Shown piece by piece: positions 27,787 through 37,160 of a stretch of DNA of 64,000 bases. Under the pieces are notes generated by a model. It was not told the origin of the DNA and did not search any database. It was given only the letters and a program-made list of their open reading frames with translations. Position 1 is the first letter of the stretch. Every line of letters starts with the position of its first letter. The stretch covers positions 62,001-126,000 of the forward strand of contig NZ_LTAW01000001.1 in the NCBI RefSeq assembly GCF_001639725.1, read 5' to 3'. The translations under genes and the position numbers were made by a program. The stretch is from Marinomonas atlantica. Its GTDB lineage: Bacteria; Pseudomonadota; Gammaproteobacteria; Pseudomonadales; Marinomonadaceae.

Positions 27787-29148
27787 TTGAGGCTTGTATT
27801 GTTTTATCAACACCTTATAAAACGTTTTCAAAAAGACGGTGAATTGAACCTGAAAATTTGGCGCATGGCCTGGCCGCCGATGGTCGCCAATATCACCACG
27901 CCTCTATTGGGATTGGTGGATACGGCGGTCGTGGGTCATTTAGGTACGGCCGTGCATCTTGGTGCTGTTGCCATTGGCGCGAGCATTTTTAGTTTTCTAT
28001 TCTGGGCGTTTGGCTTTTTACGTATGGGCTCCACCGGACTGACCGCGCAAGCGCTCGGCCGAGAGGATGGCCGCCAAGTTCGAGCGTTGTTATTGCAGTC
28101 CATTACCATGGGCGTGGGACTCGGCTTGCTGCTGATTCTGTTTCAAACCCCGATCATTGAGCTTGCCATTTACTTTATGGCACCCAGTGCTGAATTAGAG
28201 CCTTGGGCGAGAGCCTATTGTGAAGCCCGAATTTACAGTGCGCCTGCCGTGTTGGCGGGTTATGCGCTGATGGGATGGTTCTTTGGTGTGCAATATTCTA
28301 AAGGCCCTCTTTGGATGCTGCTGGTGATCAACATTGCCAATATGATATTGGATTACGTGGCGGTGTATCAGTGGGACATGGCCAGTGTTGGCGTCGCTTG
28401 GGCGACCGTAGCGTCTCATTACTTGGGCGTTATGATGGCGTTATTCTTCGCAGCGAAACAATTACGACGTTTTGACGGTCATGTGCCGTTAATCGACTTA
28501 TCGAAATGGCACACTTATATCGAATTGATACAAGTGAACCGTTATCTGTTTGTGCGCACGATTTTACTGCTTACCGTGATGACTTTCTTTACCGCGCAAG
28601 GGGCGCGTTTGGGGGACTCGGTCCTAGCGGCCAACGCGGTATTGCTGACCTTTCTGATGATTATCTCTAATGCTTTAGATGGCTTTGCTTTTTCTGTGGA
28701 AGCCCTGTGCGGCGAGTCTCTCGGTCGCAAGCAAAAAGCGTTGTTTCAAAAGGTGATACGGCTATCAACCTATTGGGCACTGCTCGCCGCAGTACTCTTG
28801 ATGCTGATTTTTAGCGCTTTTGGCGGCCTGATCATTGATTTACTGACCAATGTTGAATCGGTTCGTGCTGACGCCAAACTGTACCTACCTTGGCTAATCG
28901 CTTTCCCACTGTTGGGTATTTGGTCGTATATGCTCGATGGCATTTTCATCGGCACGACCAGTGTGAAACAGATGCAAAACACCATGATCGCCAGTGTTCT
29001 AGGCATCTTCTTTCCATTGTGGTTTGTCACCCAAGGGTTCGGCAATCATGGCTTATGGTTCAGTATGGCGGTGTTCTTTGTCGCCCGCGCGATCACACTT
29101 TGGTGGTGTTATCGTCGGAATATGAAAAATGGTGTTTGGTTTAATTAA
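27787..29148 (+). CDS. MATE family efflux transporter (DinF-like)
   Basis: Up to 453 residues with about twelve membrane segments. The N-terminal AWPPMVANITTPLLGLVDTAVVGHLG is typical of the DinF branch of MATE proteins, which export cationic compounds with Na+ or H+ exchange. The start is uncertain: there is no ATG before Trp-Arg-Met-Ala, and TTG codons at 27787, 27799 and 27844 are all possible; 27799 has GAGG upstream. It is a single gene, with DnaA-like boxes in its upstream region. Confidence 0.88.
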   Translation: MRLVLFYQHLIKRFQKDGELNLKIWRMAWPPMVANITTPLLGLVDTAVVGHLGTAVHLGAVAIGASIFSFLFWAFGFLRMGSTGLTAQALGREDGRQVRALLLQSITMGVGLGLLLILFQTPIIELAIYFMAPSAELEPWARAYCEARIYSAPAVLAGYALMGWFFGVQYSKGPLWMLLVINIANMILDYVAVYQWDMASVGVAWATVASHYLGVMMALFFAAKQLRRFDGHVPLIDLSKWHTYIELIQVNRYLFVRTILLLTVMTFFTAQGARLGDSVLAANAVLLTFLMIISNALDGFAFSVEALCGESLGRKQKALFQKVIRLSTYWALLAAVLLMLIFSAFGGLIIDLLTNVESVRADAKLYLPWLIAFPLLGIWSYMLDGIFIGTTSVKQMQNTMIASVLGIFFPLWFVTQGFGNHGLWFSMAVFFVARAITLWWCYRRNMKNGVWFN

Positions 29149-29279
29149 CGCAATATCGTGAATAATTCTTACAAAATTACAGACTTTATATTGCCATAAC
29201 AAAGAGGCTTTTGTATCTTGCTAGCAATTCATAATGATTTGAATTGTTAAATCTTAACTATATATTTAGGGAAAATTTC

Positions 29280-29756
29280 ATGAAATTAGTTTCTGCAGCG
29301 ATTTTAGCAACAGCCGCTTTGGCATCTACTCAAGCTCTTGCACAAGATAACATCAATCCTTGGAAACATTGTGGTATCGGTGCAATGATTTTTGATGACA
29401 ATGGGACTGCAGCAGCTATCTCAAACATCATTTGGGATTTAGGAACAACAGCTGTTTCTTCAAAAGTCACATCTGAAGACTCTTGTGAAGGTAAGCGTAT
29501 ACAAACAGCTATGTTTATTCAAAAGAGCTTTAACAATGTGCTAGAAGAGACAGCTAAAGGTGAAGGTGAGTACGTTACTGCAATGTTAGGCATGATGGAT
29601 TGTCGTGAAGAAGACTTTACCGCTATTTTATCAAATGTTCGTATCGACGTGGCGGATCAGGTGGCTCAGCCAAGTTATCAAGGACTGTCTGTTAGTGCTA
29701 AATCAGAAGCTTACTACACTGCATTGACTGCAAATGCAGCAACTTGTGGCGCCTAA
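29280..29756 (+). CDS. Secreted DUF3015 family protein
   Basis: A 158-residue protein with a signal peptide of about 21 residues ending in TQALA, then NPWKHCGIGAMIFDDNGTAAA. The CGxGxMxF pattern and four cysteines agree with DUF3015. The function is not known. The ATG at 29280 fits the signal peptide; 12 codons upstream are not supported. A DUF4105 gene follows, separated by a terminator. The family often sits near such genes, which suggests a shared cell-envelope role. Confidence 0.75.
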   Translation: MKLVSAAILATAALASTQALAQDNINPWKHCGIGAMIFDDNGTAAAISNIIWDLGTTAVSSKVTSEDSCEGKRIQTAMFIQKSFNNVLEETAKGEGEYVTAMLGMMDCREEDFTAILSNVRIDVADQVAQPSYQGLSVSAKSEAYYTALTANAATCGA

Positions 29757-29780
29757 GGTAATTATTTGAATTTTCTTTAA

Positions 29781-29809
29781 GGCCATACTTTGTATGGCCT
29801 TTTTTATTT
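29781..29809 (+). terminator. Rho-independent terminator after the DUF3015 gene
   Basis: GGCCATAC, a 3-base loop and its complement GTATGGCC are followed by TTTTTTATTT. It lies 25 bases after the DUF3015 stop. Confidence 0.9.
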
Positions 29810-29836
29810 GTGGCGCAGATGGAATGAGCCATTGAT

Positions 29837-31648
29837 ATGTATAAAATCATACTGTGTATATTGGTTGGCCTATTGAGTACTCAAGTCTACTCAACCGCAT
29901 CAACTTCTCTTGAGACCATTGCAAGCACTCAGCAGTGGCGTGTCTTAGGGCATTATCAGCCGTATTTTGGCGCTTTTAAAAGCTCTATTACTTCAGCGAA
30001 TTTTTTTTTGGCTAAGCAGGGTTCAAATGACCCTAAAGCCGAGCTCATTGCAACGATAGAAGCCTTTCAATCAGATCAGCTTAAAGTTTATTGTCAGTAC
30101 CCTGCTAGATACCTGTTTTTACTACAATATAAATTAGTTAATCCGCGAGATGTAAAATCGGCGTGTATTGAATATCGAAACTACTTAGCAGAGCTGCCTG
30201 TAAAGAGTATCAGCTTAGTATACGCTTCCGGGTTTTTAGGTAATCCAGCTTCGATGTTTGGGCACTTGTTATTACGCTTGAACTTAGGCCAGTCTTCGCA
30301 ACTATTAGATAACACTTTCAACTTTGGTGCGATTGTGCCACCAAAAGATAATAAATTCGTTTATATATTCAAAGGAATTACAGGCGGATATGTCTCCCGT
30401 TTTTCCGATGAGCCGTTTTATCATCACAGTAACATCTATAATGAAGATGAACTTCGTAACATGTGGGAGTATGAACTAGATCTTGATGAGACTCAGATAT
30501 CGTTATTGCTAGCACATCGTTTTGAACTTAGAAATGTAACGTTCGACTATTACTTTTTTACGGAGAATTGCGCCTATCAACTGGCTTTTTTATTAGGCTT
30601 AGTGAATGACGAGCCTGTGTTACAGAGGAAATATCCTTGGGTACTGCCGATTGACGTGATTACAGCGCTAGCGGATTTTGAGCCCTCGATAATAACTTCC
30701 TTTAAACGTAGGCCCTCCCGACAACAGTTGTTTTATGATCGCTACCAACAATTGACAGCTATTACTCAAAATTTAATTGAAAATTACCTCTCAGAGAATC
30801 GATCTTTATCTCAAATTCTAGATTCAGTAAGTCAGAAAAGTGAGAAAAAACAGTTAATTGAAGTGTTGCTCGATTACTTTAGCTATTTAGAAATCCGCCA
30901 AGACTCGCTTACTAAGATACAATTAAAGCAGAGGCAAGAACTACTAGTTGCTCGCTTCTCTATGGGAATAGGGGCGGCTGAATGGACTACCCGTGAAGTA
31001 TTACCCCCCCACAAAACTCAACGTCCAATGCTGATACAGTTATCACATGTTTGGCAACAAAATGGTTCAGAGACTCAGCTGAAGGTACGAGGCAGCTATT
31101 ACGATGCCTTGTCCATTAACGAACCAGAGAACAACTTCTCAGCACTTGAAACAATGAACTTTGTATTGTCAGATAGTGAATCGAAAGGCCTGAAGAGAAT
31201 AGATTTAATCAATGTTCGAAATATTAAGCCAGATAATACTCAGCTGGATGGCGATCAAAGTCATGCGTGGACTGCAAAATTTGGTTTTCAACCGGCTACA
31301 ACAGCATGCTCAAATTGCTCTGTAGGATACGTTGAAGGTGGCTTCGGTAAAGCATTCGGAGGCTTCAATAGAACGGTTTATGGTTTATTAACAACACGTC
31401 TACAAACTCATCATCACAACATCGATACTGGCTATTTAGGCGCTGAAATCGGTGCCGTTATTAAACCTGTTAATTGGTGGCGTTCTAGGTTGGTGATTAC
31501 GTCCGAATTAGGGTTGAATAGCTCTTTGTCGTCAGACAGTATTAAGTGGCAGCAAGCCTTCAGCTCTTCGCCTCATTGGGATGTAAGAGTAACTTTAGAA
31601 AAGTCCCAAGACACCTCATTTACTGTGGGAGCTGGGTACTATTGGTAA
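29837..31648 (+). CDS. DUF4105 (Lnb N-terminal periplasmic domain) protein
   Basis: A 603-residue protein with a signal peptide (about residues 1-20, ending YSTAS). The DUF4105 domain covers the first half, with LVYASGFLGNPASMFGHLLLRL and FFTENCAYQLAFLLGL; the conserved Cys/His positions suggest a papain-like or acyltransferase fold. The C-terminal half is rich in beta-strand patterns ending in TVGAGYYW, like an outer membrane barrel. The function in this type of protein is not known. It is read in the same direction as the DUF3015 gene. Confidence 0.78.
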   Translation: MYKIILCILVGLLSTQVYSTASTSLETIASTQQWRVLGHYQPYFGAFKSSITSANFFLAKQGSNDPKAELIATIEAFQSDQLKVYCQYPARYLFLLQYKLVNPRDVKSACIEYRNYLAELPVKSISLVYASGFLGNPASMFGHLLLRLNLGQSSQLLDNTFNFGAIVPPKDNKFVYIFKGITGGYVSRFSDEPFYHHSNIYNEDELRNMWEYELDLDETQISLLLAHRFELRNVTFDYYFFTENCAYQLAFLLGLVNDEPVLQRKYPWVLPIDVITALADFEPSIITSFKRRPSRQQLFYDRYQQLTAITQNLIENYLSENRSLSQILDSVSQKSEKKQLIEVLLDYFSYLEIRQDSLTKIQLKQRQELLVARFSMGIGAAEWTTREVLPPHKTQRPMLIQLSHVWQQNGSETQLKVRGSYYDALSINEPENNFSALETMNFVLSDSESKGLKRIDLINVRNIKPDNTQLDGDQSHAWTAKFGFQPATTACSNCSVGYVEGGFGKAFGGFNRTVYGLLTTRLQTHHHNIDTGYLGAEIGAVIKPVNWWRSRLVITSELGLNSSLSSDSIKWQQAFSSSPHWDVRVTLEKSQDTSFTVGAGYYW

Positions 31649-31649
31649 C

Positions 31650-32423
31650 TTACCAAGTGCCGCTTTTTGTGCGTCGCAAGGAGCGTTGAATACGTGACTC
31701 CTCGCGGCGCATTTTCAATAGGCTGTCTTCGACAAAGATCAGATGTTCATGCACGGCTTTGCGTGCATCTTCTGGTCTGCCTTCCATAATCGCTTCATAC
31801 AGTGCTTGATGCTGAGCCATCACTTGTGATCGAGCATTTTTCTTCTCAAACAAATTAGTGAGATTAGAGGAGATGCTGCGTTCTAGTGTCGAAAATAAGC
31901 TTCTTAGCGTGTGTAGCAGAACAACATTATGAGCAGCCTCTGCGATGGCCATGTGAAATTCCGCATCGAGTTTAGACTCTTGTTGTGCGTCTTCTACTTC
32001 GTTTGCTGCGACGAGTGCTTGATACTTACGTGTAAGCATTGCTTTATCGGCGGCCGTACTGCGTAGTGCCGCGTAATAAGCGGATAACCCTTCCAGAGCA
32101 TCACGAAACTCAAGCTGATCGTACAGAAACTCATCATGAGAACTGAGTAAGGCTTGCAGTGGATCCGTGAACGACGCTCCCAGCTTGTCTGACACATATG
32201 TACCTCCGCCTTGGCGCGAATACAGCACATCACGAGCCACCAATTTTTGAATGGCTTCGCGTAGCGATGGACGTGATACTTCAAATTGTTCGGCCAATTG
32301 ACGCTCAGGCGGAAGTTTCTCACCGGGTTTAAAGGTGCCATCTAGTATCATGCTTTCCAGCTCTTGCATGATGATGTCAGAGATTTTTGGCTGCTGTACA
32401 CGGCCTAAAGGGCGTCGATCCAT
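31650..32423 (-). CDS. lldR: GntR/FadR family regulator, LldR/PdhR-like
   Basis: A 257-residue regulator from the ATG at 32423 (AGGA upstream). The winged helix includes PGEKLPPERQLAEQFEVSR and SLREAIQKLVARDVL; the FCD domain includes DFHM-like DAEFHMAIAEAAHN. It is divergent from the D-lactate dehydrogenase gene, and three sites of the TTGGT-N3-ACCAA type lie between them. It therefore probably represses that gene and responds to lactate. Confidence 0.85.
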   Translation of the reverse strand: MDRRPLGRVQQPKISDIIMQELESMILDGTFKPGEKLPPERQLAEQFEVSRPSLREAIQKLVARDVLYSRQGGGTYVSDKLGASFTDPLQALLSSHDEFLYDQLEFRDALEGLSAYYAALRSTAADKAMLTRKYQALVAANEVEDAQQESKLDAEFHMAIAEAAHNVVLLHTLRSLFSTLERSISSNLTNLFEKKNARSQVMAQHQALYEAIMEGRPEDARKAVHEHLIFVEDSLLKMRREESRIQRSLRRTKSGTW

Positions 32424-32477
32424 TTTAAATCCTGCTGTGGTTATCGCTAAATGGTTGAACTGCATAGTGTTCTAAAA

Positions 32478-32660
32478 TTGGTCAGACCAAGGTTCATGTT
32501 ATCCCATTATTCACAATATCTGTGGATAAAACTAAAATTGGTAAAACCAATAAAAATCAGCAATTGTGCGCTTAAAATCCGTTAAAGTCGTATATTGACA
32601 ATGATCGGAAAGGTTTCTATTGTCTACAAAATAACAAAGGTAAATTGGTAATACCAATTT
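32478..32660. promoter_or_regulatory. Three LldR/PdhR-type operators
   Basis: TTGGTCAGACCAA (32478-32490), ATTGGTAAAACCAAT (32537-32551) and AAATTGGTAATACCAATTT (32642-32660) are palindromes of the TTGGT-N3-ACCAA class that FadR-type lactate and pyruvate regulators bind. The last is 21 bases before the dehydrogenase start; the first is next to the regulator gene. Confidence 0.85.
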
Positions 32661-32681
32661 ATTTTGATCGTGGAAGGCATT

Positions 32682-35489
32682 ATGAAATCTCAGTATCAAT
32701 CTCTGTTCGACAAATTATCCAGCCGCATCGCCCCAGAACGTTTAATTCATGACCCGTTGCGCACCCTCGCTTACGGCACGGATGCGAGCTTTTACCGCCT
32801 TGTGCCGCAGCTTGTGGTACGTGTGCATGACGAAGACGAAGTGCGGTTCGTGCTGCAACAGACCCGTGCGCTTGATATTCCGGTGACCTTTCGCGCCGCT
32901 GGGACCAGTCTATCAGGGCAAGCCGTGACAGAATCGGTACTGATTCAACTGTCGGATCAATGGAAAGGCTATCGCATTCACGATCACGGTCATTCGGTGT
33001 CGTTACAGCCCGGTATCATTGGTGCCCGAGCCAACCAGCTATTGGCGCCTTATCAACGCAAGATCGGCCCAGATCCGGCCTCGATCAATGCCTGTATGAT
33101 TGGCGGCATTGCCGCCAATAACGCCAGTGGCATGTGTTGTGGTACCGCACAAAACAGCTACCACACCGTGAAAAGCATGCGCGTCATCATGGAAGATGGC
33201 ACCTTGCTTGATACGGCCGATGAGCACAGTCGTACAGCGTTTCGCGAAAGCCACGCAGATTTGCTGTCTGAATTGGAAACACTTGCGAACAGCGTCAAAA
33301 ATAACAGCGATTTAGCCAATAAAATCAGACACAAATACAGGCTAAAAAATACCACAGGGTACAGTCTGAACAGTTTGGTCGATTTTGAGGATGCGTTCGA
33401 CATTCTGACCCACTTAATGATCGGTTCAGAAGGCACACTGGGATTTATCAGTGAAGTGACCTATGAAACGGTTGAAGATCACCCGATCAAAGCCGCGGCA
33501 CTGATTTATTTCCCTGATATGGAAGCGACCTGTCGTGCGGTGACGGTTCTAAAAAGCACGCCTGTCTCCGCGGTTGAACTGATTGACCGTGCTGGTCTTC
33601 GTACCGTCGCCGGTAAACCGGGCATGCCAGCCATTTTGGCGGACTTAGGCGATGACGTCGCTGGCCTGCTGATCGACGTTCGTGGCAGCACAGCCGATGA
33701 ACTCGATCAAAAAGTACAACAGGTAACACAATCATTGCAGGGTATGAACGCGCTGTACGAGATTGAATTTACCCAAGAAAAAGCACTTTACGATACCTAC
33801 TGGAAAATCCGCAAAGGCATGTTTCCCGCGGTGGGCGCCGTCCGGAAAGTTGGCACCACCGTCATCATTGAAGATGTCGCGTTTCCCGTGGAACAATTAG
33901 CGGAAGGCGTCGCGGAACTGCAAGGCGTCTTTCAAAAGTACGGTTACAGTGAAGCTATCCTGTTTGGCCACGCGTTAGAGGGCAACTTGCACTTTGTCTT
34001 TACGCAAGGCTTTGATGATCCGGCAGAAGTAACACGTTACGAAGCGCTGATGGATGAAGTGGCGCAATTGGTGGCGGTGAAATACAACGGCTCGCTAAAA
34101 GCAGAACACGGCACGGGCCGCAACATGGCACCGTATGTGCTGCTGGAATGGGGGCAACAAGCTTACGACATCATGTGGCAGTTGAAAAAAGCCTTTGATC
34201 CTAAAGGCTTACTGAATCCCGATGTGATACTCAGTCATAACGCTAATATCCATGTGCAAAATCTAAAGCCCTTACCGCAAGCCAACGACAAGGTAGATAC
34301 CTGCATCGAGTGTGGCTTCTGTGAGCACGCTTGCCCTTCCCGCGATCTGACCTTAACACCACGCCAGCGCATCGTACTGTGGCGTGAAATACAGCGTTTA
34401 GAGCGCTCTGGTGAATCGCCCCAGCGTCTTGCTGAGTTGCGAGAAGAATACAGTTACCAAGGCGTCGATACCTGCGCCGCGTGTGGCTTATGTTCAATGC
34501 AATGTCCTGTCGGCATTAATACGGGCGACCTGACTCGCGAGCTACGACATGATCGTTATCAGGACACCAAAGTTGGCTATTGGATTGCCGATCATTTTGC
34601 CGGCGTCACCAAAACCGCACGCACGGGGCTTGCTGTCGCGGGCGCGATGCGAGGTGCCTTGGGTAATGGCGCTATGAAAGCGGTGACGGGCGTGGCCCAT
34701 AAAGTCAGTGGCGGCATGGTGCCGAACTGGCATCCGCAAATGCCCACAGCCGCGTCTATGCCAAAACGTATTCCTATGGTCAACGACGAACGCCCCAGCG
34801 TCGTCTACATGCCTAGTTGTGCCACCCGTGTTATGGGCGCAGGCCCAGATGCTTCTGACAAACGTCCTGTGATGGAAGTCATGTTGTCTGTACTCGAAAA
34901 AGCGGGTTATAACGTGATTGTACCTAAAGACGTCGAAAGCCAATGCTGTGGCATGGCGTTTCAATCCAAAGGCCAATTTGATGCTGCAGCGAAAAAAGCC
35001 AAGGATCTCAACACGTTACTAATGGACGCCAGTCAACAAGGCGCATTGCCGATCGTGTGTGACACCAGCCCATGCTTACTCACCATGAAAGATACCCTGG
35101 ATCCATCCTTGAAACTGTACGAGCAAGTGCAGTTCCTTGCAGAGCAAGCGTTGCCGAAGCTTAATATTGAACGCAAGATCCCGAACATGGCCCTGCATAT
35201 CACCTGCAGCACCACCCGTATGGGCTTGGGTCAAACCTTTATCGACTTGGCGAGACAGTTGGCAGACAATGTCGTTATACCGCCTGATATCACCTGTTGT
35301 GGCTTTGCCGGCGACAAAGGCTTCACCACACCGGAGCTGAACCAAAGCGCCCTCAAAACCCTGAAAAGCGCCGTACAAGACTGTGACGTTGGCTACTCCA
35401 ACTCCCGCACCTGCGAGATAGGCTTAACCGAACATTCGGGAATAGAGTACCAATCGATCGTGTATCTAGTGGATAAGTTGGCACATTGA
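32682..35489 (+). CDS. FAD/Fe-S D-lactate dehydrogenase (two-domain DLD)
   Basis: A 935-residue fusion. The first half is a PCMH-type FAD-binding dehydrogenase (TFRAAGTSLSGQAV, near residue 75; ANNASGMCCG near 145) with its C-terminal cap domain. Then come two 4Fe-4S motifs (CIECGFCEHACP and CAACGLCSMQCP) and two CCG domains (SQCCGMAF and ITCCGFAGDKGF). It oxidises D-lactate and passes electrons to the respiratory chain. I chose the ATG at 32682, after GGAAGG. Control by the divergent LldR-like protein is likely. Confidence 0.9.
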   Translation: MKSQYQSLFDKLSSRIAPERLIHDPLRTLAYGTDASFYRLVPQLVVRVHDEDEVRFVLQQTRALDIPVTFRAAGTSLSGQAVTESVLIQLSDQWKGYRIHDHGHSVSLQPGIIGARANQLLAPYQRKIGPDPASINACMIGGIAANNASGMCCGTAQNSYHTVKSMRVIMEDGTLLDTADEHSRTAFRESHADLLSELETLANSVKNNSDLANKIRHKYRLKNTTGYSLNSLVDFEDAFDILTHLMIGSEGTLGFISEVTYETVEDHPIKAAALIYFPDMEATCRAVTVLKSTPVSAVELIDRAGLRTVAGKPGMPAILADLGDDVAGLLIDVRGSTADELDQKVQQVTQSLQGMNALYEIEFTQEKALYDTYWKIRKGMFPAVGAVRKVGTTVIIEDVAFPVEQLAEGVAELQGVFQKYGYSEAILFGHALEGNLHFVFTQGFDDPAEVTRYEALMDEVAQLVAVKYNGSLKAEHGTGRNMAPYVLLEWGQQAYDIMWQLKKAFDPKGLLNPDVILSHNANIHVQNLKPLPQANDKVDTCIECGFCEHACPSRDLTLTPRQRIVLWREIQRLERSGESPQRLAELREEYSYQGVDTCAACGLCSMQCPVGINTGDLTRELRHDRYQDTKVGYWIADHFAGVTKTARTGLAVAGAMRGALGNGAMKAVTGVAHKVSGGMVPNWHPQMPTAASMPKRIPMVNDERPSVVYMPSCATRVMGAGPDASDKRPVMEVMLSVLEKAGYNVIVPKDVESQCCGMAFQSKGQFDAAAKKAKDLNTLLMDASQQGALPIVCDTSPCLLTMKDTLDPSLKLYEQVQFLAEQALPKLNIERKIPNMALHITCSTTRMGLGQTFIDLARQLADNVVIPPDITCCGFAGDKGFTTPELNQSALKTLKSAVQDCDVGYSNSRTCEIGLTEHSGIEYQSIVYLVDKLAH

Positions 35490-35741
35490 GCTAACCCCCT
35501 CCCAGCCTCCCCCTTGTTAAGGGGGAGGAGCTAGAGTTTTAGCACTGCGGCATTTCGAATTCCCTCCCCTTGTGTTTTTAAGGGGAGGGTTAGGGAGGGG
35601 TTAAAGTGTTTGGGTAACGTCAGGCGCTGCAACCCCCTCCCAACCTCCTCCTTAGTAAGTGGGAGGAGCTAGAGCTTTAGCACTGCGGCATTTCGAATTC
35701 CCTCCCCATGTGTCTTTAAGGGGAGGGTTAGGGAGGGGTTC
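35490..35741. repeat. MITE-like repeat pair (copies 2 and 3), CCCTCCC family
   Basis: Two copies of about 110 bp (35493-35601 and 35632-35742) are joined by a 30-base linker containing GGGTAACGTCAGGC. Each begins with AACCCCCTCCCAGCCTCCC or similar and ends in its imperfect complement, and each has inner hairpins of C and G runs. Both copies contain GCACTGCGGCATTTCGAATT. The same copy-linker-copy order is found downstream of the DUF559 gene. Confidence 0.88.
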
Positions 35742-35758
35742 ATCAAAGGAGTCAAGGA

Positions 35759-36115
35759 ATGACGAAGATATACAATCAGAAAAGAACAAAGGATTTACGT
35801 TCTCAGCTAAGAACAAATATGACAGAACCCGAACGGCGTTTGTGGAGCTATCTGCGTAAAAATCAGTTGGGTGTTAAGGTTAGACGTCAGTTTGGTATTG
35901 GACGCTATATTGTTGATTTTTACTGTCCTGCGAAGCGGCTAGTAATCGAGGTAGATGGTGATAGCCACTATACCGAAGAAGGAATGACTTACGACCAAGA
36001 GCGTGACCAATATATGGCATCGCTAGGTATTTGTGTCATGCGTTTTACAAATCAGCAAGTGATGCAAGAAATGGAAGCAGTTGTGGGCATGATCTCGGCT
36101 GAACTAAAGAAATAA
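35759..36115 (+). CDS. DUF559 endonuclease-like protein
   Basis: A 118-residue protein of the DUF559 family, related to Vsr-like PD-(D/E)XK nucleases. TEPERRLWSYLR is the first conserved part, and GRYIVDFYCPAKRLVIEVDG holds the acidic active-site residues (Asp, then Glu-x-Asp). The last part, ICVMRFTNQQVM, is also conserved. The ATG has AAGGA directly upstream. It is enclosed by repeat pairs in direct orientation on both sides. The natural role is not known; see the separate observation. Confidence 0.88.
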   Translation: MTKIYNQKRTKDLRSQLRTNMTEPERRLWSYLRKNQLGVKVRRQFGIGRYIVDFYCPAKRLVIEVDGDSHYTEEGMTYDQERDQYMASLGICVMRFTNQQVMQEMEAVVGMISAELKK

Positions 36116-36120
36116 CTGCT

Positions 36121-36335
36121 TCCAACCCCCCTCCACTAGACCCTCAGCACTGCAGCATTTCGAATTCCCTCCCCTTGTTTCTTTAAGGGGAGGGTTAGGG
36201 AGGGGTTAAATTGTTCGGGTAACGTCAGACATTGCAACCCCCTCCCAGCCTCCCCCTTGTTAAGGGGGAGGAGCTAGAGCTTCAGCACTGCAGCATTTCG
36301 ATTTCCCTCCCCTTGTGTCTTTAAGGTGAGGGTTA
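36121..36335. repeat. MITE-like repeat pair (copies 4 and 5), CCCTCCC family
   Basis: Copy 4 (36123-36209) lacks its left arm hairpin. Copy 5 (36235-36334) lacks its right end and runs into the end of the TauE-like gene. The linker between them contains GGGTAACGTCAGAC, as in the left pair. The orientation is the same as the left pair. Confidence 0.85.
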
Positions 36336-37124
36336 CAACCAAAACGTGGTGTATAACCCAAACACACAGACGAGTAACAGCGCCCAGCCGATGAATTTGA
36401 AGAATACAGGCGTTTCGGCCTTTTGAATTTTGTCGTAAAAATGCTGGCCGATCAGGTGGCCGATGAAGGCACAAGGCAGCAGCCACAACTGGTGGATCAG
36501 TTGCAGATCGACGCCCGCAATCAAGAATGACACCATCTTGATGCAGACCAAGATAAACCACAGCACAAACAAGGTATCGCGTAACTGATGGCGCGGTACT
36601 TTGGTGGCAAACACCGAAACGATCAATGGCGCGCCGATTAATGACGTGCCGCTCACATAACCGCCCATCATCAGCAGACCGGTGCTGACAACAGGGTTGT
36701 TGCTGTAGAACGGTTTAGCCAGAATATAAGACATGGCAAATACTGCGACGATGATGAAAATCACGCCGGTAACAATGTCATTGGGCAAGGTCAGCAAACC
36801 AAACACACCGATCAATTTTGGGACAATCATAATCCCCAGCGCTTTGCGCAAATAGCCCCATGCGATATTGCCAGAAGCTTCGCCACTTTCGGTGGTGGCG
36901 TGTTCCTGTTTGGCTTTTTGCGAGCCTCGCCATGCGATCCAGCTCGAAAACACCAGTAAATGTATCGAAATGATGGGTAAAAATACTAAAGGATCATTGT
37001 GAACCAGTAGCAGGAATGGCAATGCCAAGACGGCGCCGCCAAAGCCTAACCCGGTGCGAACAAAGCCGCTCCAAATAAAAATCCCTGCGATGGCGGCGTA
37101 CTGCCACCAAACTAAATGTTCCAT
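36333..37124 (-). CDS. Sulfite exporter TauE/SafE family permease
   Basis: A 263-residue membrane protein with about eight hydrophobic segments and the family pattern FIWSGFVRTGLGFGGAVLALP near the start, and GGYVSGTSLIGAPLIV later. Family members export small anions such as sulfite or sulfoacetate; the substrate here is not known. It is followed on the minus strand by the LysR gene upstream, 36 bases away, so the two may form one unit. A repeat touches its stop codon. Confidence 0.82.
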   Translation of the reverse strand: MEHLVWWQYAAIAGIFIWSGFVRTGLGFGGAVLALPFLLLVHNDPLVFLPIISIHLLVFSSWIAWRGSQKAKQEHATTESGEASGNIAWGYLRKALGIMIVPKLIGVFGLLTLPNDIVTGVIFIIVAVFAMSYILAKPFYSNNPVVSTGLLMMGGYVSGTSLIGAPLIVSVFATKVPRHQLRDTLFVLWFILVCIKMVSFLIAGVDLQLIHQLWLLPCAFIGHLIGQHFYDKIQKAETPVFFKFIGWALLLVCVFGLYTTFWL

Positions 37125-37160
37125 GATGAGGTTGTCTCGTTGTGAATCTGAATGGCTAAA

